A stretch of 64,000 nt of DNA, from the NCBI RefSeq assembly GCF_965363235.1, contig NC_134843.1, positions 92,227,795 through 92,291,794 on the forward strand, given 5' to 3'. This DNA comes from Mytilus galloprovincialis (Eukaryota > Mollusca > Bivalvia > Mytilida > Mytilidae). Each line of letters begins with the position of its first letter. Position 1 is the stretch's first letter. The notes below the pieces were generated by a model. That model saw only the letters and a list, made by a program, of their open reading frames with translations, made no database searches and was not told where the DNA came from. The position numbers and the translations under genes are program-made. Of this stretch, positions 47,803-57,054 are shown piece after piece.

Positions 47803-50800
47803 ATGATAATTGGATTAGTCACATTGTTGCTTGTAAGTGTGGGAGCAAGCCCTGAAGTGAGTAAATAGTTTACCGTATTTTTTAACATTAATTTTATTCG
47901 TTGTCTTTTCAAACTTCAGTAGTGTCTTTGACATAACAGCGGCAATACTTTTGAACTCAATAACAGCGACAATACTTTTAAACTATTAAATAAAAGCGGC
48001 AATACTTTTGAGATAAAAAAAAAAAAAAAAAAAAAACAGTGGCAATACTTTGGAACTAAATAATAGCGGCAATGCTTTGGAATTAGATAATAGCGACAAT
48101 ACGTTTGAACTTAATAACAGCAACAATAGTTTTGAACTAGGTAACAGTAGAAAACACTTTTCGGATTTTTTTTTTTTTTTTAAATGCTCTAAATATATAT
48201 TTCTAAAACATTTTAAGGTAGCACTCCACAGTAAGGTGTGTAGTTTCGCATTTTGGTCCCTGTGGATTTTTCAAATATGATAGCTAGTGTGCAATAAAAT
48301 TCATTTTTGGATAGCTGAGTATTAAAATAGCCTTTGTATTTGGTTTATATGAACATCGAGGTCATGTAATGTATGTAATATAGGCTGTTTTCTGTATGAC
48401 AGTCCGTATTTGCATGTCCATACCATACATTGGTCCGGCAATTATTGTAATGTTTTTTTTCAACTTTTTTTCGGACGAACTTTGTAATTGGATTTTACGA
48501 AAAAATTAGGCGAAAGACACCCATTTTTTATTTGATCATTAGGAAGATTAGTGTCAACAGTTTCTAAAAAGGTATCACTCAAAGGCATTGAAATTCTAGT
48601 TTGATTCAAATGTTGGGGGGTATGTGACATGTTCACCCCCCCCCCCCCCCCCACCCTTTCTGCTATACTTTATGGTAAATAAATGCAGAATGTTGCCATG
48701 GATACACATAAAAGGAATTATTTTTCACCATTTTAACTTTTAAAAATCAAATCTATGGAAGATACTGATTATACATATGCACTTGGACAGCACAAACAGT
48801 TAAGTTAATGTATTAGAAATCTAGGAATAGGAGATGATAAAACATTTTGTGGCTCATTTTTTAATTTTATTTTCTTACTGTAGAGTGCTACCTAAACAAG
48901 AACATATATGCACCTGAGATCACCCCTAGTTTTTTGGTGGGGTTCGTGTTGTTTATTCTTTAGTTTTCTATGGTGTGTCGTGTGTACTATTATTATTTGT
49001 TTGTTTGTCTTACTCATTTTTAGCCATACTGTTGTCAGTTTATTTTCGAACTATTAGTTTGAATGTCCCTTTGGCATTTTTCGCTCCTCTGTTAGATAAG
49101 ATGTTTCAACCGGTCTGACAAATAAACAACCGTCCTATAATGGTTCACGTTAAGAAGTTGTGTCTTGGATGGAGAATCGTCTCATTGTCACTTATACCAC
49201 ATTTTCTCATATCTAGTTTTGAAATGCCACAACCTAATGTACAGTGTTAAAAGTTCTTACAGTTATTTAATCAATTAGCAGATTTTGTTTCCAGTGATTA
49301 AAGTATTTTTAATTTTTGCACAGGTTAACCACTTAGTAGAAATTGATCATCAAGGATGCACAGTAGCTATGGATGTGATACATGACTCTAGTGCCAAAAC
49401 TGTACTGGCTATTGTTGGGGATGTTTCTAAATACAAGAATGGCATCCAAACAGTTAATTTCCACGATTATAATACAGTATGCATATGTATAGAAAAAATA
49501 AAGGAACAGTTATTTAATGAAAAGTATTTCCATATCAAACCTTATGATAAAGACTTTGCTTTTTCAAATATATAGCATTACTCAGAATGCATTACTTTCT
49601 TAAACAGTGAATTGTCAATGGAATGTTATTTCTTATTACTTTTTACTGCTTTAGAAAATAAATACAAAATCCCTAACTCTGACAACTTAATGATTTGTTA
49701 AATTGTGTTAACAAAAGACAGCATTTAGTAACAAAATTCATTTAACGATTCTGCTCGTCTTTCACAGGGTTATGGTGCACTTAAAGACATTAATAAACAG
49801 ACATGTGTTATAACAAAATCTCCAGTACCAATGGGAACTGACAAGCAATACAGAGTCGTAAGTTTTTATTTGAAATTCAACGTCGGATGTGTTATTTTAA
49901 TTCTTTTTAATCTTATGTATTTGAAGAATCATATATATATATATAATCATAAAAATTAGAGGGAAACTGCAAAGTGTTTTAAAATACGACGCACAAATAT
50001 AACGAACACTGATACTAATCTAAAACAATTGACAGATGGCTATAATCAAAATATAATAGTGATCATCATTTTGTTAGATTCATCAAGAAGTTTTGAAAAA
50101 AATGATAATATATGATTCTTCACAATATTCACAAAACTTTTAGACAGTTACCTCAACGAATTGTACAAAATCAATGCATGTATTTTATTCTGTGGTTTAC
50201 GTTCTCATATGTTATAATTATAATTATAATTATAACACAGGGTATAACCACTGAGGTTCATGATCACGTCCTTAATTTAGTACCTAGAACATTGACGTAT
50301 GACGACGTTAAAACGTTAGCTGGACCAAAGGTAGCGACGTTTTGTAAAGATTACACATCACTATATGCTGACATCACCAAAGCCAACAAACAGAGGAGAG
50401 GTAAGTTCTATGAACTTTACATTGGTGATACCACAGTTATAAACCATGCTGGTCAATTTTGATAGTTTATTTATAAACGCTCTTGTTAGATAATTTTTAC
50501 TTCATTTAGATAGGGGAAATTCCGTCCGCATATTGCCGCTGTCCGCAATTAGGCGAATTTCCCCTAATGTTTTATCATTCTTCAAACGATATGTTTACAC
50601 AAATACTTTAATTTCAAAGCTCATTGCCAGTTCTGTTGCATTATTTATCTGGTTACACTGCTGAGAAAATAAATGCGTAGCATTCACGGTCATAAAACTG
50701 ACAACGAGAAAAGTTTATAGCAACTTTATTCACGGCATTATTTTGTTTATACACAGTTCTGGCTTACAGGAAAACCCGACATTGTTAGAAAATACTAATA

Positions 50801-53800
50801 GTAACACCAATACAAACACAATTCCATTATATTATTTTTGGCATAGTATAAGAGGGACGAAAGATACAAGAGGGACGGTCAAACTCATAGATTGAAAATA
50901 AAATGACATCGCCATGGCTAAAAATAAAAAGACAAACAGCTAAAACATTGTACAGAAGACAAAACATAGAAAACTATAGACTAAGCAATACGAACCCCAC
51001 TAAATCCTGTGGTGATCTCAGGTGCTCCGGAAGGGTAAGCAGATGCTGCCCCACACGTGGCACCCGTCGTGTAAAAGTTACATAAAATAATACTATTTCA
51101 AACTCAATCCCAATTGATAGTATTGTACATGTCAATAAAACCAATCTGTCAATCTATAATAATATAAATGTCACTTAAAAATACGTCACCTTTTTGGGCG
51201 TTGGTCCATTGTATGATGTGCAGTTTACACTTCGTCTGTGGTGTCCTGGTATGCTGTCGTCAATACATGGGAGGTGTCCGTTGATGTTCTGCGGTTTACA
51301 TGTTGTAATGCACTATTATGTCATTCATTTCTATTTTCTGTGCTGAAAGTTCTTGTTTTTTTATATCGTATTCCTATGACTTAGTGTTGTCATTTTAGCG
51401 GTATTTGGTAACATTATAGAATTAAACGCCCTTTTAAAGGAATGTATTGGTGTATAAACTGCACCAAGTCACTCACAGACATATAATAACAGTCCCTCGG
51501 TTTAATCCTTATTATTCTTTAAAAATTGAGATGGGAAATATACACTCGTTACCTCTATCACACGTAAATTGCATATTTATGTCATTGATTAGACCTGGTG
51601 CATGAATATATTTGTTGGTAAACGCAAAAATATGTGTTCAATGAAATTTGCTATCGAGGCTTGTAATGGGTATATTGGGATACGGGATATTTGCCATTTT
51701 AATTTTAGGGATACGGGATAGTTGTCCTAAAAGTAAATGGGATATGGGATATTAATGCATTTATAAGGATATTGAATTTTTAACATGAAAAAAAAATAAG
51801 TTGAATTTAAAAGTTAAGTACAGAAATATTTACATCTCACTTGATAAAATTGCCCCAAAAAGTTTAATATTAAAGGTCATTTTAGTGCTTTGTTGATTTT
51901 AATTGAGTTAATGATCGTTTTATTTAAAAGTCATCCAAACTCAAGCGAAAAGTATTGATCTATTTTCGATATTTATATGTTCATGTGTACTGATAATTTT
52001 AAAAGTATTTGTTTTGCTTTCCATACTTCGATCCTTATCGTTAATTTTCCCTTTTTGGATGATGATGTTCCTTTGGCACTATCTTACAGTGTTTGTATAT
52101 CACAACACCTCCGCTATGCCCGTGTCTGTTGTAACGTTTTGGATTTTAATGAACGAAATCTATGTATTACTGGTAAATAATATTAAGTCAGGGATTTAGT
52201 TACCATAAATCACTTAAAATCTTTACTAAATTCTAGATTTGGTTTTGAAGTTTGGTTCTACCTGTAAAAAAATTTATTTCAAACGGGATAGCACATCCTC
52301 ATTTTTACGGAGATGTTGTTTACCGTGCCATTGGATGTTGGATGTGTAATGATTGATAATTTAGTCTCAGATGCATTACTTTTTATTAGTTGTAATTGGC
52401 TTTGAACTAGCTGTCAGTAACTGCAAGTACTCTCAGATCTGTACTTAGTGTCTTTTTGTTGATGGGATGAACAAGTACTCGGTCACATCCACTCTCTGTT
52501 TTTGTTAGATGTATTTCTATTTGTATCCATCTGATGAGTTAAGCCTCTTTCAACTGATTTGTATAGTTCGTTCTTATGTTGCACCACTGTCCCAGGTTAA
52601 GGGGAGGGCTAGGATCCCGCTAACATGTTTAACCTCGCCACATTCTGTATGTATGTCCCTGTCCAAAGTCAGGAGTCTTTAATTCAGTGGTTGTCGTTTG
52701 TTGCTGTGTTACATATTTGTTTTTGTTCATTTTTTTTTATACATAAATTAGGCCGTTAGTTTTTTCGTTTGAATTGTTCTACATTTGTCATTTCAGGTCT
52801 TTTTTATAGCTAACTATGAGGTATGGGCTTTGCTCATTGTTGAAGATCGTACGGTGACCTATAGTTGTTAATTTCTGTGTCACGTGGTCTCTTGTGAAGA
52901 GTTGTCTCATTGGCAATCATACCACATCTATTTTTATATTATATGCTCATATGCATTGATAATTTTCTTGAAATAATCATAGATTTTTGTTAGATGTATC
53001 CATCTGATGAGTTAAGCCTTATTGTTGTCAATGTTTTCATTTGTTTTGATGCTTTATATGATTACAGGATATTTTATAGTGTTTTACCTCTTATTTTTTA
53101 CGTGGCGTGGCGAGGATCTTCAGAGGTCTCCACGTTTTACAGATTGTTCTGATGTGCAACGGCTGTTTTGCCAGACAAGCTGAGCCGAGGGACGTCAGAG
53201 CACGTCCCATATATAAAAGTAGATATTTCGCTGTATAAACTATGTTAATAACGAATAATTACTAAATAGTCAATGTAAATTAATATATTTTCTTTCTATT
53301 ACTGGTGTTGTGAGGAAGGAAATTAAAAAAAAGTAACAAAAATATTGGGATCTATGTAATTCATAAAGTTCAAGATCACAGAGTCAAATGTTGTGTTATT
53401 TCTTTGCAAAACAAGGGCTGTGCAAATTTTGCCTGCTGTAAAAATATTGCAACAGTTAAGTGTAATGTAGGTACATTAGCAGAAAGCTTTCTTGTGTTAA
53501 ATTTTGAGTTATTGAACTTGCATGCTAAATATCCACTTTTTGATATGGATGTGCTCTGACGTCCCACAGTCTCAGCTTGTCTGGCAAAACAGCCGTTGGA
53601 TGTCTGAGCAATCTTGGACAAGAGACAGGGTTGCGTCCTTCTGTTCTTTCCAACATAGGTTAACGTGTAGGAAGAAGTTTCTTATCAATGAAAGAAGAAT
53701 GCTATCAAAATTATATTTTACAGTCATATGCATCACGGTTTGAACAATTAAAAAAAAAGTCTGAAATTAGACCCCTTACACTAAATTTATCGTTTAACAT

Positions 53801-56800
53801 CACATAAAAGAGATTGTTATACAAGGCTCTAAGATGGAACACTTCTTCTTTTGGACACATACATTGTATATTCTTATTTAACACTAGAAGTATGCACTAA
53901 ATTTCCTTTAACACAGTTTGTTCACCCAGAGTCAAAATTGTTGACGTTGTGATGATGAGGGAAAAAATGGGCTTGGGAATGAATTTATAATGATTTTTTG
54001 GGATATTTCAAAATAATTTTAGGGATATGGGATATTTGTAAAAAATAATTATTGGGATATTAGGGACGACATCAAAAGATCGATGTAGGATAAAAAACTT
54101 AAATCAAATAGTTTGGGGGTGGGGGGGTCAACACTGCTGCAAGTTTTGTTAATCTAAAATCGATTTTACATATATCCCTATTGGTCAATCAATTTTTCCC
54201 AAATTAAGTTAAGAGGGGGGGGTGGGTGGGGGGGTCAACACTGCTGCAAGTTTTGTTAATCTAAAATCGATTTTACATATATCCCTATTGGTCAATCAAT
54301 TTTTCCCAAATTAAGTTAAGAGGGGGGGGGGGTGTGGGGGTCAGTGGAAAAACTATGTGAATTAAGTTTTTTATCCTTCATTGAACTTTTGATGTCGTCC
54401 CTTAGGGGTAAACATTATAGGGATACGGGATATTAAGATAAAAACTTAATGGGATATGGGATATTGATACCCCCCCCCCCCCCTAAACAAGCCTCGCTAT
54501 CTGATAAAAAGTAAACTGAAAAAACTCTAATTATCATTCAAACGAATGTTTTCGAGTATTCTCTTTTTAACGATTAACGTGCAGTGAAAATAAATTTTGT
54601 AACGTCGATGTTATTATCGCCGTCATCTTGTTTACATTGGTTACGAAAAGAAATTCGGTCAACGTCGTCTATCGAAAAATAACCAACGTCAAGATCAGAT
54701 CAGATCAACTACCGGAAGTTCTTTAGACCAATCATATCAACGTATTTCCCTAATATGCAAATCCTATAAGAATTGTTGCTATACAGGGGCGTAGCTACCC
54801 GGAGGCACGACAGCACGTGCATCCACGTCGTTTTCACAAAAAAAAAAAAAAAAAAAAAGAAAAAAAAAGAAAGAAAAAAAAAGCAGAAGAGAGAGAGATG
54901 AGTTTGTCAATCGGAATCGGAGACTGTTGGTGTCTTTTCCGTCTATCCCGGATATTAGTTTGACAACCTAGTTACAAGTGTTGATGAAGCTGTTCATTCA
55001 GAAAAAGATCGTAGCTCCGAAGTTGCGTGCACATTGATTCGGCATGCAAAAAAAGAAATGGCAAAATAAAAAATTATAAATTGAATGTTAAAGGAAACAC
55101 CTATGTTGTCACTTTTTTTAATTGATGAAATATCATTAGATAACGACATTTGGTTTCAAAATAATTTTTTTTTTTGGAGATAATGACAAAATCGGAAGGT
55201 TACTTGTATCTTTTACAAGATTTTTACTTTTGAATTTGTAATACTCAGTCTATTCTAAGATATGTAGTTTTGGAGCACATTTTACAGTGTACAGTTTATC
55301 AGTTTGGAATGAGATGTACCAATCGGCATTAGAATTATCAGATCCCTTCGATATCGTTGAAAATATGCCGAGCCAATCACCCTGCAACCACGCCAAAACA
55401 GTATTGGAAAGTCTCATTATTTTTTGCGTTCATAGACCATATGATATGGCAACTGGAGAGTGGAGTCGCGTCAAGTTATCAGAAAATCGCTTCTTTGTGC
55501 TGTATCTCACGGTTTCATCGTGTTGTAGGAAATATCACAAACGAACAAATCTCAATATTGTCTGAAACATACGAAACTGACCTAGCATGTAATTTTGACG
55601 AATTCAATTGGGAGGTCGCTCGATGCTGAACACGTACGCTGGTTTATAACATCTCGCGAGTGCTACCATGCCATGATGGCCCTGAGATCAAATGTACAAA
55701 TGTACGATCAACAATGAACAACGAAAGTTACATAGCATTACCATGATTACTGCATGTTCATCGGCATTTCAGTGTGAATGTTGACAAAGTAATAGAGAAG
55801 TTTGTTTCTGCCCAGACCCGAAGAGCAGATTTTGGACAATTTTGAGTAAATTCTGTATCACAAATATTTGTTGTTTATGTATTACTATATTCAGAAGATT
55901 TATTAATAGTTTTACATTCATAAATTTTTATCTACATATAGCTCCTCTTTTAACCGTCCTATGACCGAAAACCGAAAAAAAAAATTCTGCATAATAGGGT
56001 CCCAAAAATTTTTCGCCTCGCTACGATCGGCGGTAGTTACTTCCACATCGTTTCTTTCTAGCTACGCCCCTGCTATATATATTATACGCCGTGGTTTGAC
56101 TATCCACAAAACCAGTTTCAACCAACTATTTGGTTTTTTTAAAATCTCCTGTATCAAGTCAAGAATATGACAGGTGTTATCGATAGTCCATGTCTATGTA
56201 TGTTGGCGATCGTTTTGTTGCAGTTAAGTATGTCTGTTGTTCCATTGTTTTCCTCTTATAGTTGATAGGTTTTTATTGGTTTTAGTTCCTTCCCTGGATA
56301 TTCCTTAATCGATTTATTACTTATAAACAGCGGTATACATATATGGCCTTTCTTTGAAACGTACACCCAATATTTCAAAATGGCTGTTTCGCATTTTTTT
56401 GTTTTTGATGTTTAATATCGCCGAACTGTAATTTGTGACATGTAACAATTATTTTTATTTTAGATGCAGATGATGCTGGATCTAGTAGTAAGTTAAACTT
56501 CAAATTCAGTTTGATATGTCATATGCCAAAATAAGTATTCGAAGATTTAATGAAAACCACTGATTTCAATTATTGAATCAACATCTTTTAATCAAATGGA
56601 TAGACATGAACGTATTTTCAACGTCCAGTATCTCAAAACGTTATTTACATTCATAAACTCTAGCTGGTTGTAAAAGTTCTTGGAAAATAAAATCTTAAAA
56701 AGTATTTATTTCATAAAATCCATAATATATTATTTTTTTCTCTCTTTGTCAATTTATTTATTGACTACATATCCGGTATCTTATATGTAATTATGCAATG

Positions 56801-56917
56801 ATGAAAGTTCTATATTTTTTTTAATGGATTACACTTTTATTTTTAGTGTCCTATATGTGGTGTGTCATTTCCAGATGTATAGTCAATACCTCAGCTTTCG
56901 ATACTGCAATGGAATAA
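47803..56917 (+). CDS. BRICHOS-C: secreted BRICHOS-domain proprotein with C-terminal CX4C tail
   Basis: Six coding exons: 47803-47856, 49324-49476, 49768-49857, 50241-50400, 56464-56487 and 56847-56917 (stop TAA, overlapping an AATAAA). The product has 183 residues: signal peptide MIIGLVTLLLVSVGASPE, BRICHOS with NFHDY (Asp 66), KDINKQTC (Cys 82) and VATFCKDYTSLYADI (Cys 134), then NKQRR (148-152), the linker DADDAGSSM and the tail SYMWCVISRC followed by IVNTSAFDTAME. Intron phases are as in A and B. The exon 2 donor is the weaker GTATGC, where B has GTAAGT. Cys 30 is extra compared with A (Arg) and B (His). Intron 1 holds a minisatellite and element E48. Intron 4 is 6 kb and carries many nested elements, which explains the 9.1 kb span. 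If released at KQRR the tail peptide has 31 residues and a net negative charge, so a classic cationic antimicrobial role is not evident. Confidence 0.88.
47938..48155. repeat. minisatellite, unit about 27-30 bp, in BRICHOS-C intron 1
   Basis: About eight units of the pattern 'agcggcaatacttttgaact' plus 'aaataac', interrupted by a poly-A run near 48017-48039. The later units have a 30-bp period and keep an open frame (MELNNSGNALELDNSDNTFE and onward), which is an artefact of the period being divisible by three. Confidence 0.85.
48214..48892. mobile_element. element E48, about 0.68 kb with inverted ends, in BRICHOS-C intron 1
   Basis: The left end TTTAAGGTAGCACTCCACAG and the right end CTGTAGAGTGCTACCTAAA form imperfect inverted repeats of about 20 bp. 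The body matches 17150-17760 in order. It contains a poly-C run at about 48637-48653. A non-autonomous DNA element. Confidence 0.75.
48908..49210 (-). repeat. R1 (reverse) followed by an R2-like 3' scrap
   Basis: R1 reversed: 'ctgagatcacccctag', 'gtggggttcgtgttgtttat', 'gccatactgttgtcagttta'. Then 'ggatggagaatcgtctcatt' and 'cacttataccaca', which resemble the R2 end. In BRICHOS-C intron 1. Confidence 0.55.
50508..50567. repeat. short fold-back in BRICHOS-C intron 4
   Basis: 'taggggaaattc' and 'gaatttcccctaa' are inverted ends about 60 bp apart. Inside, 'gtccgcatattgccgct' is followed by 'gtccgcaatt', a short direct repeat. Confidence 0.55.
50848..51085 (+). repeat. dispersed repeat R1 in BRICHOS-C intron 4
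   Basis: 'aagagggacgaaagatacaa', 'gggacggtcaaactcataga', 'catcgccatggctaaaaata', 'ggtgctccggaagggtaagc', with the end near 'cccacacgtggcacccgtcg'. Confidence 0.7.
51190..51440 (+). repeat. R4-variant repeat
   Basis: 'gtcgtcaatacatgggaggt', 'gtaatgcactattatgtcat' and 'gtgttgtcattttagcggta'. It resembles the R4-variant head at 60945-61100. Confidence 0.4.
51960..52330 (+). mobile_element. broken retroelement, reverse-transcriptase C-terminal part
   Basis: Reads LIVNFPFLDDDVPLALSYSV and CISQHLRYARVCCNVLDFNE, matching the 'VNFPF...PAYGVYISQLIRYARAC' block of the 10.8 kb element. Sequence to about 52520 continues the element, and R2 follows at 52540. An old, broken copy. Confidence 0.6.
52540..52930 (+). 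repeat. dispersed repeat R2, best copy
   Basis: 'atcccgctaacatgtttaac', 'tccctgtccaaagtcaggag', 'gtacggtgacctatagttgt', 'ttgtgaagagttgtctcatt', 'ggcaatcataccacatcta'. It lies directly downstream of reverse-transcriptase remains in the same orientation, so it is probably that element's 3' UTR. Confidence 0.65.
53100..53665. mobile_element. fold-back DNA element with arms of about 100 bp
   Basis: The left arm near 53150-53235 ('caacggctgttttgccagac', 'aagctgagccgagggacgtc') is the reverse complement of 53525-53612 ('gacgtcccacagtctcagct', 'tgtctggcaaaacagccgtt'), with weaker matching further out. The overlapping open frames on both strands (53376-53743) are by-products. Confidence 0.7.
54061..54407. 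mobile_element. MITE with GGGACGACATCAAAAG ends and an internal duplication
   Basis: The left end GGGACGACATCAAAAGATCG with 'taggataaaaaacttaa' is mirrored at the right ('ttaagttttttatcc', CTTTTGATGTCGTCCC). Inside are two near-identical tandem units of about 110 bp, each 'gtcaacactgctgcaagttt' to 'cccaaattaagttaagaggg'. Interposed G-runs range up to about 13 bases. Confidence 0.8.
54784..56072 (+). mobile_element. hAT-family DNA transposon remnant (P52rIPK-like transposase)
   Basis: The ends CAGGGGCGTAGCTA and TAGCTACGCCCCTG are perfect 14-bp inverted repeats, typical of hAT elements. The flanks 'gctata' and 'ctatat' hint at a target duplication. Inside, around 55270-55640, two overlapping plus-strand frames give transposase-like sequence: RANHPATTPKQYWKVSLFFA with FIDHMIWQLES, and NITNEQISILSE with FDEFNWEVARC. 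The switch between frames shows a frameshift. The rest of the transposase is gone, so it is inactive. In BRICHOS-C intron 4, about 390 bp upstream of exon 5. Confidence 0.75.
56155..56345 (-). repeat. R4 3' end joined to reversed R7
   Basis: 'caagtcaagaatatgacagg' then 'ttttcctcttatagttgata', with 'ataaacagcggtatacatat' at the end. The same junction is seen near 61190-61335. Confidence 0.45.
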
Positions 56918-57054
56918 TAAATGACGACGTTGACGTTTCAGGAATAGTTAAAAAAAAAAAAAATAAACAATAAAAAATCATAAATTTTCTTCTGTACTTT
57001 GTTATTCATATCCCTTGAATTTAAATGTTTAAAGCTAAAGCGGTCCTGAACAAA

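Larger units (their letters stand above)
51655..54495. mobile_element. composite element of about 2.8 kb bounded by inverted ends
   Basis: The left edge is 'tatcgaggcttgt' followed by GGGATA(C/T)GGGATATT-type repeats (51655-51780). The right edge, reversed, is 'atagcgaggcttgt' with the same GGGATA repeats (53995-54060 and 54410-54475). Between them are reverse-transcriptase remains (51960-52330), R2 (52540-52930), a fold-back (53100-53665) and a MITE (54061-54407). That it was one mobile unit is inference from the matching edges. Confidence 0.45.

Noticed and set aside
48050-48280. Asn/Glu/Leu-repeat open frame
   Set aside because: It is the 30-bp minisatellite read in frame, inside BRICHOS-C intron 1.
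50112-50462. 116-residue frame as an independent gene
   Set aside because: Its middle is BRICHOS-C exon 4; both ends are intron sequence.
40754-56917. Classic cationic antimicrobial peptide at the BRICHOS C-terminus, as in arenicins
   Set aside because: The architecture fits, but the tail is neutral to acidic and the cysteines are only four residues apart, so I kept the function open.
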